A DNA stretch of 64,000 nt from Rubrivivax sp. (GTDB lineage: Bacteria > Pseudomonadota > Gammaproteobacteria > Burkholderiales > Burkholderiaceae_C). Where the stretch lies: NCBI GenBank assembly GCA_030681795.1, contig JAUXRG010000044.1:45943-109942 (forward strand), written 5' to 3'. Under the pieces are notes generated by a model. The model was given only the letters and a program-made list of their open reading frames with translations. It had not been told where the DNA came from and ran no database searches. Positions 44,012-52,876 of this stretch are shown in pieces; position 1 is the first letter of the stretch, and each line of letters starts with the position of its first letter. The translations under genes and the position numbers were made by a program.

Positions 44012-44017
44012 ATTTTA
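44012..44017 (-). promoter_or_regulatory. Candidate -10 box of the aryl-polyene minus operon
   Basis: On the minus strand CCGGTAAAATTGCGGGTTTTT gives TAAAAT about 40 bases upstream of the ACP ATG, in a setting common for betaproteobacterial promoters. No good -35 hexamer is seen at the right distance. The ACP gene has GGGGAGAAC just before its ATG as a strong ribosome site. Confidence 0.4.
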
Positions 44018-44133
44018 CCGGAGCAGGCTTCCCACCCCCGTCTGCTGCCGTGGCGCCGTTGTGCACGGGCCTCACGGGCCTGACGGGCCGGCGCCGACCT
44101 GCATGCCCTTGAAGCGGTCGACGTGGAGCCGGC

Positions 44134-45705
44134 TCAACGCCGCCGCGAGCCCCCCAGCAGCGAGCCCAGCACGCCGCGGATGATCTCGCGGCCCACGGCT
44201 GAGCCGATGCTGCGCACGGCTGAAGTGGCCGCCTTTTCGGCCAGGCCTTCGCGGCGCCCGCCGCGCGGGCCGGTGCTGCCGAAGAGCGCGTCCTTCAGGC
44301 CACCCATCAGGCCGCCGCCTTCATCGGCCGCGGGGGCCGGGCCCGCGCCGCCGGGCAGGCCGGCGGGCAGGCGGGGCGCCCCCGCCGCCGAACCGGCCCC
44401 GCCGGCTGCGGGGGGGGCCTCGCCACCCACGGCGCGGCCCTTGATCCGCTCGTAGGCCGATTCGCGGTCCGCGACCTTTTCGTAGGCGCCGGCGACCAGC
44501 GAGCCGGCGATCAAGGCTTGCCGCTGCTCTGGCTTGATGGGGCCGATCTGGCTGCCCGGCGGCAGCACGAAAACGCGCTCGGTCACGCTCGGTCGGCCCT
44601 TGGCGTCGAGAAAGCTCACCAGCGCCTCGCCGACCTGCAGGTCCATGATCGCCGCGGCCATGTCGCCCAGCGCCGGGTTGGGGCGCATCGTCTCGGCGGC
44701 AGCCTTCACCGCCTTCTGGTCGCGCGGCGTGAAGGCGCGCAGCGCGTGCTGCACGCGGTTGCCCAGCTGCGCGAGCACGGTGTCGGGGACGTCCAGCGGG
44801 TTCTGCGTCACGAAGTACACGCCCACGCCCTTGCTGCGCACCAGGCGTACGACGAGCTCGATGCGTTCCACCAGCGCCGCGGGGGCGTCCTTGAAGAGCA
44901 GGTGCGCTTCGTCGAAGAAGAATACGAGCTTGGGCTTTTCGAGATCGCCCACCTCGGGCAGCGTCTCGAACAGTTCACTCAGCATCCAGAGCAGGAAGGT
45001 GGCGTACAGCCGCGGCGCGTTCATCAGCTGGTCGGCGGCGAGGATGTTGATGACGCCCTTGCCGTCGACGGTCTGCATGAAGTCGCTGATGTCGAGCATG
45101 GGCTCGCCGAAGAACTTGTCGCCGCCTTGCTCTTCGATCTGCAGCAGCCCGCGCTGGATGGCGCCCACGCTGGCCGCGCTGATATTGCCGTACTCGGTGG
45201 TGAACTGGGCGGCGTTCTCGCCCACGTATTGCAACGCGGCGCGCAGGTCCTTCATGTCCAGCAGCAGCAGGCCGTTGTCGTCGCAGATCTTGAATACCAG
45301 GCTCAGCACGCCGGCCTGGGTTTCGTTGAGCGCCAGCATGCGCGTGAGCAGCAGCGGCCCCATGTCCGACACGGTGGCGCGCACGGGGTGGCCTTGCCTG
45401 CCGAAGACGTCCCACAGCGTGGCCGGGCAGGTCACGGGCTCGGGCGGGGGCAGGCCGCGTTCCTTCAGCACCGCGGCCAGCTTGGGGCTGAGGCTGCCGG
45501 GCTGGCTGATGCCGGTGAGGTCGCCCTTCACGTCGGCCATGAATACCGGCACGCCGAGCTTGCTGAAATTCTCAGCCAGCGTCTGCAGCGTGATCGTCTT
45601 GCCGGTGCCGGTGGCGCCGGTGATCAGCCCGTGGCGGTTGGCCAGCGCGGGCAGCAGGTGGCATTCGATGTCGCCGTGCCGGGCGACGAGGATGGGGTCG
45701 GGCAT
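44134..45705 (-). CDS. HerA-like helicase/ATPase of the YjgR (DUF853) family
   Basis: The 523-residue cytosolic protein starts [20 protein letters not shown]. It has Walker A in [40 protein letters not shown], Walker B in [20 protein letters not shown] and [20 protein letters not shown]. This is the YjgR/DUF853 branch of the HerA-FtsK ATPases, a widespread bacterial family of unknown role. A Gly/Pro/Ala-rich linker ([17 protein letters not shown]) precedes the C-terminal [18 protein letters not shown]. It stands alone, and its upstream gap to the protease gene (about 220 bp) shows no further gene. Confidence 0.92.
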   Translation of the reverse strand: MPDPILVARHGDIECHLLPALANRHGLITGATGTGKTITLQTLAENFSKLGVPVFMADVKGDLTGISQPGSLSPKLAAVLKERGLPPPEPVTCPATLWDVFGRQGHPVRATVSDMGPLLLTRMLALNETQAGVLSLVFKICDDNGLLLLDMKDLRAALQYVGENAAQFTTEYGNISAASVGAIQRGLLQIEEQGGDKFFGEPMLDISDFMQTVDGKGVINILAADQLMNAPRLYATFLLWMLSELFETLPEVGDLEKPKLVFFFDEAHLLFKDAPAALVERIELVVRLVRSKGVGVYFVTQNPLDVPDTVLAQLGNRVQHALRAFTPRDQKAVKAAAETMRPNPALGDMAAAIMDLQVGEALVSFLDAKGRPSVTERVFVLPPGSQIGPIKPEQRQALIAGSLVAGAYEKVADRESAYERIKGRAVGGEAPPAAGGAGSAAGAPRLPAGLPGGAGPAPAADEGGGLMGGLKDALFGSTGPRGGRREGLAEKAATSAVRSIGSAVGREIIRGVLGSLLGGSRRR

Positions 45706-45926
45706 CGCGCTTACTCCTTGAGCCTTGCAGCGCCGGCGAGTCTATCCGGGCGGCCGCGGTGGGTGCGTTCTCGCTCCGCCGCCCAAGGCACCCGCCGGAT
45801 TGGGGGGTGCGTCTTGCGGTTGAGGGTTTTTCCGCTTCACTTTGCCGCCGCGTTCAAGCCTGATGCGCAGCCTCGTGGCCGCCGGCCCTTTCCGGCGGTC
45901 TGTGAACGTTCAATCCTGGAGACGTG

Positions 45927-47267
45927 ATGACCATCCTGAAGAGTTTTCGCCTGAGCGCCCTGGCGCTCGCCTGCGGCGCGACCCTGTCGGCGCACGCCGC
46001 CGACTATGTGCTGCAAGCCGCTTCATGGGGCGCCAAGCAGGACGCCGCGGTGGCCGCGGCCGGCGGCGCCGTGCGTTTCAGCCACGCCTCAGGCCTGGCC
46101 GTCGTGTCGTCCGACAAGGCCGACTTCCTGGCCCAGGCGCTGCGCGGCGGTGCCATCAACAGCGGCGCGGCCGATGCCGTGATCACGCAGGCGCCGGTGC
46201 GCGTGGTCGATGCCGATGCCTCGCAAGCCGTCAGTGGCACGCCCAACGACACCTTCTACCCCTTCGTCCAGTGGGCGCCGCAGTCGGTGAGCGCGCCGGC
46301 CGCCTGGGTTGCGGGCTACACCGGGCGCGGCGTGCGCGTGGCCGTCATCGACGGCGGGGTGTACGGTGCGCACCCGGATCTGGTGGCCAATATCGACGCC
46401 GCAGCGGCGCGCTCCTTCGCCACCGGCAGTGTCTGCGCCACACAGTGGAACTGCGACACGGGTACGTTCTGGCATGGCACCCACGTGTCGGGCATCATCG
46501 CCGCGCCGGCCAACGGCATCGGTGTGGTCGGCATCGCGCCGGAGGCGACCGTCGTGCCGGTGAAGGCCCTGCACAACGGCGGCGGCAGCTTCGGCTCGGT
46601 CATCCAGTCCATCATGTACGCGGCGACGGAAGGGCGCGCGGACATCATCAATATGAGCCTGGGCGCGGTATTCAATCGTGGCGGCCGCGATGCTGCCGAG
46701 CTGACCTCGGCGCTCAACCGCGCGGTGAACTTCGCCAGCGCTCAGGGCACGCTGGTCATCTCTTCGGCGGGCAACGACGGGTGGGATATCGACCACACCG
46801 GCAACGTCATCGTCACCCCGGCGCAGAGCGGCAACGGACTGGCGGTTTCCGCAACCGGGCCTTACGGGTTCGGCTACGGGGCAGACAATTTCTCGCGCTT
46901 CGCGAGCTACAGCAACTGGGGCAACTCGCTGGTGTCGCTGGCCGGGCCGGGCGGGGACTTCGCCTGGCCGACCAACGAGAACTGCACCAAGACGACGGCG
47001 ACCGGCGCCCCCATCACCCGGCCCTGCTGGGTCTTCGACATGGTGTTGTCGACGTCGCGTGCCGGCTACAGCTGGGCGGCGGGCACCTCGATGTCCGCCC
47101 CGGCCGTCGCCGCCGTCGCCGCACTCATCAAGCAGAAGAACCCCGGCATCTCGGTGGGTGCGCTGAAGAACAAGCTGATGAACTCGGCCGTCGACACCGG
47201 CAAGCCCGGCCACGACCCGTACTACGGCCGCGGCTACGTCAACGCCGCGCAGGCCATCGCCGACTGA
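45927..47267 (+). CDS. Secreted subtilisin-like serine protease (S8)
   Basis: The 446-residue precursor has a signal peptide (MTILKSFRLSALALACGATL, cut after AHA) and a short propeptide-like region (about residues 25-110). The S8 catalytic domain has Asp in VRVAVIDGGVYGAHPDL, His in FWHGTHVSGIIAAPANG and Ser in SWAAGTSMSAPAVAAVAAL, with the oxyanion region VISSAGNDGWDIDHTG. It is exported and degrades protein outside the cell or in the periplasm. No C-terminal anchor or autotransporter part is present. A GTG precedes the chosen ATG by one codon. A TTCG hairpin follows its stop. Confidence 0.93.
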   Translation: MTILKSFRLSALALACGATLSAHAADYVLQAASWGAKQDAAVAAAGGAVRFSHASGLAVVSSDKADFLAQALRGGAINSGAADAVITQAPVRVVDADASQAVSGTPNDTFYPFVQWAPQSVSAPAAWVAGYTGRGVRVAVIDGGVYGAHPDLVANIDAAAARSFATGSVCATQWNCDTGTFWHGTHVSGIIAAPANGIGVVGIAPEATVVPVKALHNGGGSFGSVIQSIMYAATEGRADIINMSLGAVFNRGGRDAAELTSALNRAVNFASAQGTLVISSAGNDGWDIDHTGNVIVTPAQSGNGLAVSATGPYGFGYGADNFSRFASYSNWGNSLVSLAGPGGDFAWPTNENCTKTTATGAPITRPCWVFDMVLSTSRAGYSWAAGTSMSAPAVAAVAALIKQKNPGISVGALKNKLMNSAVDTGKPGHDPYYGRGYVNAAQAIAD

Positions 47268-47287
47268 CCGCGGGGCAAAGCCCCTCC

Positions 47288-47311
47288 CGACGGCGGCTTC
47301 GGCCGCCGTCG
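47288..47311. terminator. UUCG-loop hairpin between convergent genes
   Basis: CGACGGCGGC-TTCG-GCCGCCGTCG is a perfect 10-bp stem with a very stable UUCG loop, 20 bases after the protease stop and just before the convergent helical-repeat fragment. It lacks a T-run but is well placed to end transcription from both sides. Confidence 0.6.
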
Positions 47312-47316
47312 TCGCT

Positions 47317-47470
47317 TCAGGTCTCGGCCGCGAGCTGGTCCAGGCTGGCCTGGCACCAGCCGCGGTCGCTTTCATCCAGCGCTGCAAAGGCCTCGCGTGC
47401 CCGGGCCAGCGCCTGTGGGTGGCCGACGCTCTCGCCGGCGGCGCGCTCCGCGGTACCCATCGCCTCCCAG
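47317..47470 (-). pseudogene. C-terminal remnant of the helical-repeat protein
   Basis: The frame ending at 47317 reads AWEAMGTAERAAGESVGHPQ and ALARAREAFAALDESDRGWC, closely matching the last 50 residues of the intact gene at 51809-52687 (AWEAIGVAARAAGDSGNHQQ, ALAQAREAFQALDEADRVGC). The DNA is also similar up to CCTCCCAGGC, where homology stops right at the hicB stop codon. The rest of the gene is missing, so this is a broken duplicate rather than the 78-residue ORF in the track. Confidence 0.75.
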
Positions 47471-47473
47471 GCG

Positions 47474-47905
47474 TCAGGCCGTCTCCAAGCCGATAACCAG
47501 ACGCTGCCCCAACGCGCCAATGGCTTCGGCAATGCGGGGCAGCTTCGAGCCATAGTGTGGGTCCAGCAGGCGGCGCACTTCCTTCTCGTCGACGCCCAGC
47601 CGCTTGGCCAACTGCACCTTGGTGAAACCCGCTTCCATCATGGCCGAATGCAAGGCGGCCTTGGCCACCGTCCCGGCGGGTGGTGAAACCAGGTGTTCGC
47701 CCCGGCGCGCCTTGCTTGGCGCAGGCAGTGCCAGCCCGCCCAGCATGTAGGCCGCAAACACTTCGTCCATCGCGTCCGCCGCCTCGGCCAGCGCGTGTGC
47801 CTTGTCGTCACCCTGGGTCACCAGTTGCGGCAGATCACGACACGAGACAACGAACCCGCCTTCATCGGCCGGCGTCAAGTGAATGGCGTACTCGAATCGT
47901 TCCAT
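47474..47905 (-). CDS. hicB: HicB-type antitoxin with C-terminal HTH
   Basis: The 143-residue protein begins MERFEYAIHLTPADEGGFVV and SCRDLPQLVTQGDDKAHALA, the HicB RNase-H-like domain, and ends in a helix-turn-helix (AGFTKVQLAKRLGVDEKEVR). HicB neutralises HicA and usually represses the operon. ATG 47905 is chosen over 47953 because it gives the family N-terminus and lies 11 bp after the toxin stop. Toxin first, antitoxin second is the normal hicAB order. Confidence 0.88.
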   Translation of the reverse strand: MERFEYAIHLTPADEGGFVVSCRDLPQLVTQGDDKAHALAEAADAMDEVFAAYMLGGLALPAPSKARRGEHLVSPPAGTVAKAALHSAMMEAGFTKVQLAKRLGVDEKEVRRLLDPHYGSKLPRIAEAIGALGQRLVIGLETA

Positions 47906-47916
47906 GGGGTTTCCTT

Positions 47917-48129
47917 TCACAGGTCCGAAGCCCGGATACCGAGTTGCGCACACATGCCATGCAAGGTGCCCGTCTTCAACTCGTCCTTCAGGTTGCGAAT
48001 CACGGTGAAGGACGTGCCGTAATACAGCGTCTGGTGGCTGCCCTTGCCCCGTGAGGCATTCAGCACCACCTCGATGCCGTGCAACCTGCCCAGCGCCTTC
48101 ACCTTACGGATGAATTCGTTCCCCGTCAT
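47917..48129 (-). CDS. hicA: HicA-type mRNA interferase toxin
   Basis: The 70-residue protein has the HicA double-stranded-RNA-binding-like fold: MTGNEFIRKVKALGRLHGIE, then the catalytic His in NASRGKGSHQTLYYGTSFTV and a short C-terminal helix. It cleaves mRNA when free of HicB. It is a little longer than minimal HicA, and ATG 48129 is preferred over 48159. It is followed by hicB in the same direction. Confidence 0.86.
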   Translation of the reverse strand: MTGNEFIRKVKALGRLHGIEVVLNASRGKGSHQTLYYGTSFTVIRNLKDELKTGTLHGMCAQLGIRASDL

Positions 48130-48526
48130 GCCGTATTCTCGGGCGAAAACGTCCGACACACAATTTCACCGATGAGCCAGAAACAACGGGGCGGTGCCGG
48201 CCGCTTGGGCTGTCCTTTCAGGTAGGGATCGAGCTGCTACGCGATCGAGGGTTCGCGCACCGATACCACGCGCTCGATGTCTGCCGGGTCAACGTCGATC
48301 GCCATCACAAATAGGGGACAAGGGCTTTCCTCGATTGCCAAACAAAACCCTTGACCCATGTCGGGAAACTTGACACAAACTTTCGCGCCGCGGCGCGCCG
48401 CGCCGCGCCGCGTAAGTATTTGTTCCGAAATGACTTTTCGGCTGACCCTGGTCGCTGGCGCGAAACCTGCGTGCCGCTCCCTTGCCGTGGTCAATAGGGG
48501 CCGGCAGTAGCAACCGAGGGAATGCG
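48130..48526. other. Gene-free gap with GC palindrome and promoter-like sites
   Basis: These about 400 bp between hicA and the PEP-CTERM gene hold no convincing gene. The minus ORFs 48237..48533 and 48289..48627 look spurious, though the short stretch MAIDVDPADIERVVSVREPS before a stop at 48237 may be a remnant. At 48384-48412 a perfect palindrome CGCGCCGCGGCGCG is followed by three CCGCG units. TTGACA at 48370 could be a -35 box without a partner. A sigma-54-like site is listed separately. Confidence 0.5.
48456..48471 (+). promoter_or_regulatory. Sigma-54-like promoter of the PEP-CTERM gene
   Basis: TGGCGCGAAACCTGCG fits TGGCACG-N4-TTGC with the GG and GC elements at the correct spacing, 56 bases before the ATG. 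Sigma-54 control through PrsK/PrsR-type regulators is known for some PEP-CTERM genes. In GC-rich DNA such a match can be chance. Confidence 0.4.
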
Positions 48527-49246
48527 ATGACAAGACAAACCAAGTGGGTGGCCTGGCTGGCCACCATGGTGCTGGCGGCCGCGGTGCACGCGGCGCCAGT
48601 GAGCGGCCAGGGCACGTGGGAGACCACGCTGCAAGCGCGCGACCTGAACGGCGACAGCGTGACCGATGCCTTCTACGACACGGCGCTGAATATCACCTGG
48701 CTGCGCAACGCCAATGTCAACGGGTTGATGAACTGGCCCACCGCCAACGCCTGGGCCAACGGGCTGTCATTCGGCGGCTACACCGACTGGCGCCTGCCCA
48801 CCATGGTGGATACCGGCGCGCCGGGCTGCAACTGGACCCTCGCCGGTGGCACCGACTGCGGCTACAACGTGCAAACCGCCACCAGCGAAATGGCGCATTT
48901 GTTCTACGTCAGCCTGGGCAACAAGGCCTTTTGCGCGCCGGGCGATGCGGTCTGTGCCGTTGCGCAAGCCGGCTTTGGTTTGACCAACACCGGGGACTTC
49001 GAGAGTCTGGTGGAAGCCTTCTACTGGTCCGGGTTGGAGTACGCGCTGAATCCGAGCGATGCGTGGTACTTCCTTAACACCCGCGGCATCCAGCACTTCG
49101 ACGCGCAGAACACTTCGTTGTTTTTTGCCCTGGCTGTGCGCCCCGGCGATGTGGTGGCTGCCGCTGTGCCGGAGCCACAGGCGGTGGCGCTGGCACTGAC
49201 GGCGCTGGGCGCACTGGCGCTGGTGCGTCGCCGGCGGCCACGTTGA
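48527..49246 (+). CDS. PEP-CTERM sorted protein with DUF1566 domain
   Basis: The 239-residue precursor has a signal peptide (MTRQTKWVAWLATMVLAAAV, cut after HAA). It has a DUF1566/Lcl-type lectin-like domain (FYDTALNITWLRNANVNGLM, FGGYTDWRLPTMVDTGAPG, AWYFLNTRGIQHF) and the C-terminal sorting signal VPEPQAVALALTALGALALV RRRRPR. The tail is recognised by an exosortase (EpsH/XrtA type), which cuts at the PEP motif. The protein then goes to the cell surface or exopolysaccharide matrix. No exosortase gene is in the window. GAGGGAATGCG precedes the ATG. Confidence 0.93.
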   Translation: MTRQTKWVAWLATMVLAAAVHAAPVSGQGTWETTLQARDLNGDSVTDAFYDTALNITWLRNANVNGLMNWPTANAWANGLSFGGYTDWRLPTMVDTGAPGCNWTLAGGTDCGYNVQTATSEMAHLFYVSLGNKAFCAPGDAVCAVAQAGFGLTNTGDFESLVEAFYWSGLEYALNPSDAWYFLNTRGIQHFDAQNTSLFFALAVRPGDVVAAAVPEPQAVALALTALGALALVRRRRPR

Positions 49247-49303
49247 GGCTTTGGCGCTCCGGGCGCTTTGACCTCTTTTTCAGGGGTTTGGGGGCATAGC
49301 GGT

Positions 49304-51715
49304 TCAAGCCCCACCCCTGTCCCCAAGCCGCGCCAAGTCCTCCAGATCGGCCTGCCGCTGCCGAACCCGCGCCTCGTAGCTGGCCTGGTTCTTGGTGCAC
49401 ACCAGCACATGCGGGCTGCCTTTGCGCTCGACCGTGCAGTCCAGATCGCACTGGCCTTGCCGGATCGAGTTCATCACATGGTCTCGGTCCGCCTCCCTGG
49501 CCTTGAAGCGCCAGCCCGGCTCATCGGCGTCGAGCAGGAACAGGCGCAGGCCGCTGCAATGCGCGCAGCGACACGCCAGGTTCGCCTCGCGCCGCCAGTC
49601 GGTGGGCGCGGCAAGGTCCAGCGCCGCGCGTGCTTGCAGGTGTTGCACGGCCGCGGCGCGCAGGCGTTGGTGGGCGGTGTGCTTGCGCAGCGCGCTCTGG
49701 TCGGCCAGGCCGCGCAAGGCGGGCACGATCACGCTGTCCAGCCCGTAGGTCTTGGGCCAGGCCAGCCAATGGCTCACGGCGTGTTCGGCGAGGGTTGAAT
49801 CAATGCGGCACAGTGCGCGCAGCAGCTGGGATAGCGCGGCAGCACCCGTCTTCTCGCGGCGCCATGCGTCCCTTGCGGAAGGCGGGCGTGCGGGGTCACC
49901 CGGCAGGGCATCGAACAAGCTGCGTGCCGCCGCGCGAAGTTGCCCATGCCATTCGGCCACCGTGCTGGCGCGGGCCAGCAAGTCAGCGCAGCCACCGATG
50001 TGCAGGTCGGCGTTGGCTTGCAGCACCTGTTGCAGCAACGCGCAGGCGCGCTCTGGTGACAAGCGCCGCAGCGCAAGCACGATGGCGGCGTTGTCGCCCT
50101 GGCCGTAGTCGCCAGCCGTGGTGGCCTCGGCGCTGCCGCCAGCGCCCATGCCCGCGCCCATGCTCGCGCCCATGTTCGCGCTGATACCGGCGATGAAGGC
50201 GTCGATCTGCTCGGTGTCGTTCAACCGCGCCAGCAGGGCCAGCATTTGCGCGGCCTGGCTGCGGCCTTCGTCGCCGTGCCGGCCAGTGCCTGGCGGCCAG
50301 CCACGCAACATGTGGCCGCAGAGCTCATGCGCCTCTTGCCACGGCGCATCGCCACTGATCGTGCCCGAGGCTTTCCAACGCGCAACCAGCGCGTCCAGGT
50401 AGGGAAGCGTGACGGCCAGCCCGGCTCGGGCCAATACCTGCAAGCGTTGCTGTTGCGGCCACAGCACCAGGGCCGCGCGCTGGTAGCTGCGCTCGAAGGA
50501 CGCACCCTCGTTGCCGGTGGCCTCGTGGAAGTGCTGCTCGTCGGGCTCCATTTCGAGCAGTGCATCGCCGGGGCAGACTTCATGATCTGTGAAGGCAAAC
50601 GCGCCGAAGTTGGCCGCGCTGCCATCGGACCTTCCCCAGTGTGAAAGCGTCAGGCTGCGCTCGAAAACCTCGCCGACCTCGAACTCATCGTCGTTGCCTG
50701 CATCCTCGTCGTCATCATCATCGTGATAGCGCCGCCATCCGCGGGGCCTGTAGCCGCTGCTGTATTCGGCCGAGCCGCTTTCTTCGATCTGCATCAAGGC
50801 CACATGCAGTTCGCAGCCCGATTGCCGCGCCGCGGTGGCCAGCACCGTGGCGGCTGCCGCATCCGCACCCTTGAGCGAGCGGAACGACAGCTCCGCCGGC
50901 GTGTAGGCATGCGCCAGCGGGTAGACCAGTTTTTCGCGCGGGTCATCGCTGGCGGGTTCCTTGCCTGGGCCAGGGGGTGCGTTCCAGGCCTGGCCAGCGC
51001 ACCAGCCTTGCAGCAGCTTGGTCAGTGCGGCCGTTTCGGCGCCGTAGTCCGGTGGTTTGGGTATCCGGCCACGGCCTTTGCGCAGCAGGTTGTAGACCAG
51101 CACCAGCCGGTGGCCTGAGGTGACGGGCAGCACCTCGTGCACGCAATCGGAATAGAAGGCAGCGTAGGCGGCCTCCGAAGGGTCGCCACAGCTCAGGTCC
51201 AGCCGAACCTCGTGGCCGCGGTGGCGCACCACGAGTTCGCCACCCGCGTACACAGAGGGCAGCGCGACGATCAGCGTGGCGAACATCCCGTGGGATTTTT
51301 CGGTGTCGCGATGGCGCACGAAAAAGCCCCCGGCGTCGTAGACCAGCAGCTTGTACAGCTGGGCCACCACGCCCTTGCCCGCGGCAGCGCCCAGCCCGAC
51401 CGCGGCGCGCTCGACGATGGCCGCGAGCGTGGCCGGCCAGCGCGCGCCCTCGATTCGCACGCGGTCCGCGCCGATCTGCCAGGTGCGCCGCACCTCGGTA
51501 TCGAGCCGCGTTTCCTCGCCCCGACCGTAGGGCGCGAGTTCGGAGGCGGCGATCAACTGCTCGGCCTGGGCGGCCAACAAGGGCAGGGCGATGGGCCCGA
51601 CGCCATCGACTTGGAGTAGCGGTGTGTGCATGGCGCAGACCCCGGCCGCATGGAAATCGCCCGGCGTTATCACCGTGCCGAGCAGGTCGGCGAGCTCGTT
51701 GTTGATGAGGTTCAT
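49304..51715 (-). CDS. Large 2OG-Fe(II) oxygenase family protein
   Basis: The 803-residue protein has an N-terminal prolyl-4-hydroxylase-type double-stranded beta-helix (about residues 110-220). Its metal ligands are His and Asp in FFVRHRDTEKSHGMFATLIV and a His in YSDCVHEVLPVTSGHRLVLV, where the Arg binds 2-oxoglutarate. Then come an acidic run (YHDDDDDEDAGNDDEFE), a large helical part and a Cys-rich patch near the C-terminus (ANLACRCAHCSGLR). Length and layout resemble fungal/bacterial giant 2OG-oxygenases of unknown substrate rather than small P4H. It is 94 bp downstream of the helical-repeat gene on the same strand, so the two may work together. Confidence 0.82.
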   Translation of the reverse strand: MNLINNELADLLGTVITPGDFHAAGVCAMHTPLLQVDGVGPIALPLLAAQAEQLIAASELAPYGRGEETRLDTEVRRTWQIGADRVRIEGARWPATLAAIVERAAVGLGAAAGKGVVAQLYKLLVYDAGGFFVRHRDTEKSHGMFATLIVALPSVYAGGELVVRHRGHEVRLDLSCGDPSEAAYAAFYSDCVHEVLPVTSGHRLVLVYNLLRKGRGRIPKPPDYGAETAALTKLLQGWCAGQAWNAPPGPGKEPASDDPREKLVYPLAHAYTPAELSFRSLKGADAAAATVLATAARQSGCELHVALMQIEESGSAEYSSGYRPRGWRRYHDDDDDEDAGNDDEFEVGEVFERSLTLSHWGRSDGSAANFGAFAFTDHEVCPGDALLEMEPDEQHFHEATGNEGASFERSYQRAALVLWPQQQRLQVLARAGLAVTLPYLDALVARWKASGTISGDAPWQEAHELCGHMLRGWPPGTGRHGDEGRSQAAQMLALLARLNDTEQIDAFIAGISANMGASMGAGMGAGGSAEATTAGDYGQGDNAAIVLALRRLSPERACALLQQVLQANADLHIGGCADLLARASTVAEWHGQLRAAARSLFDALPGDPARPPSARDAWRREKTGAAALSQLLRALCRIDSTLAEHAVSHWLAWPKTYGLDSVIVPALRGLADQSALRKHTAHQRLRAAAVQHLQARAALDLAAPTDWRREANLACRCAHCSGLRLFLLDADEPGWRFKAREADRDHVMNSIRQGQCDLDCTVERKGSPHVLVCTKNQASYEARVRQRQADLEDLARLGDRGGA
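50142..50177. repeat. 12-bp tandem repeat inside the oxygenase gene
   Basis: GCGCCCATG followed by CCC, CTC or TTC is repeated three times in register. In the minus-strand gene it encodes NMGASMGAGMGAGGS, a flexible linker that could vary in length between strains. Confidence 0.7.
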
Positions 51716-51808
51716 AGGCGGTTCCTGTGCGCTGCGGTGCCGGCGGCAACCCTATCAGCGTGCGCCGCGGAAATCCACGCAGGGCGATGAGCCTCACCGC
51801 ACCCGCTT

Positions 51809-52687
51809 TCAGGGCGCCGCGGCGAGCTTGTCCAGGCTGCCTTTGCACCCGACGCGGTCGGCTTCGTCCAGCGCCTGGAAAGCCTCGCGCGCCTGCGCCA
51901 GCGCCTGCTGGTGGTTGCCGCTGTCGCCGGCCGCGCGCGCCGCCACGCCGATGGCCTCCCAGGCAAAGAAGCGTTCCAGCGCCGGCCCGTCGTTCGCCTG
52001 CACGATCTCCAGGCATTGCCCAGCGTGGTGGCGTGCCCGCGCCGGGTCGCCGGCTTGCAGCCAGCTCATCGCCAGGCGGTACTCGGCGCGCTCGGTCTCC
52101 AGCCAGGTCCCGGCCAGCGCCCAGCAGCGGCGGGCGGCTTGCGCGGCCAGGATCATCAAGTCGCGCTCGTCCGCCGTGCGCGCGGCCTTCTCTTCCAGCG
52201 TGGCCGCCAGGTTGTTGCCGGTGACGGCCAGCGCGCGAGTGCAGGGGTCGGTGCCAGGCAAGCCGGCCGTTTCGGCGTCGGCCAGCGCCTGCTGAAAGAG
52301 CACCCGCGCGCGGGCGGTGTCGCGTTCGACCAGGCTGGCCGCCGCCATTGCGGTGACGCGGATGCGGTCGGAGTCCCCCAGGTCCGCGCGCAGGTCCGCC
52401 ATGCCGCCGGCCAGCGAGAGGCTGGCGATATAGCGGCCCGCGGCTTGCGCCACGCCGGCATCGCCCCGGGCCGCGGGCAAGGCGGCCAGTTCTCGCTGCA
52501 GTGCGATGCCCTCCTGCCAGCGGCCCAGATGCTCGCCCAATACGTGGTGGGCCAGGTGGGCCAGCGCCGCCACCTGCGGGGCCTGCGCTGCCAGCACTGC
52601 GCCCGCGGTTTGCAGCCGCTCGGCCACGCCGGGTGTATCGGTGGCGTGGTCGGCCCAGGCCGCACCGAGGAAATCGTCGAATTCCAT
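51809..52687 (-). CDS. Helical-repeat (TPR-like) protein, unknown
   Basis: The 292-residue protein starts MEFDDFLGAAWADHATDTPG after AGGAGGGCAAGGGC and consists of alpha-helical pairs with TPR spacing: ALAHLAHHVLGEHLGRWQEG, ARVLFQQALADAETAGLPGT, AEYRLAMSWLQAGDPARARH and ALAQAREAFQALDEADRVGC. No signal peptide or catalytic motif is seen, so it is probably a cytosolic scaffold. The longer ORF in the track (590 aa) runs antisense to yebC and is spurious. It precedes the 2OG oxygenase in the same direction. A broken copy of its C-terminus lies at 47317. Confidence 0.7.
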   Translation of the reverse strand: MEFDDFLGAAWADHATDTPGVAERLQTAGAVLAAQAPQVAALAHLAHHVLGEHLGRWQEGIALQRELAALPAARGDAGVAQAAGRYIASLSLAGGMADLRADLGDSDRIRVTAMAAASLVERDTARARVLFQQALADAETAGLPGTDPCTRALAVTGNNLAATLEEKAARTADERDLMILAAQAARRCWALAGTWLETERAEYRLAMSWLQAGDPARARHHAGQCLEIVQANDGPALERFFAWEAIGVAARAAGDSGNHQQALAQAREAFQALDEADRVGCKGSLDKLAAAP

Positions 52688-52876
52688 GCCCTTGCCCTCC
52701 TGAAGCAGCCGCCACGGTAGCGCGAAGGCATCATCCCCACGCGCCTCCAGGGTGGCGGACCGTGCGCTGAACGCGCCCCGCGCGCGGTGCCGGCTGCGGC
52801 CGCCCCGGCGCCCGCAGCCGCCCGCAGGCGCACCGCCTACAATCTGGCGCTGTTTTCCGAGGAGCACAGCAGCCTT

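Noticed and set aside
48237-48533. 98-codon minus ORF in the gap before the PEP-CTERM gene
   Set aside because: Most of it is Arg/Ala-rich translation of the GC palindrome; only its last 22 residues look protein-like, too little to call a gene.
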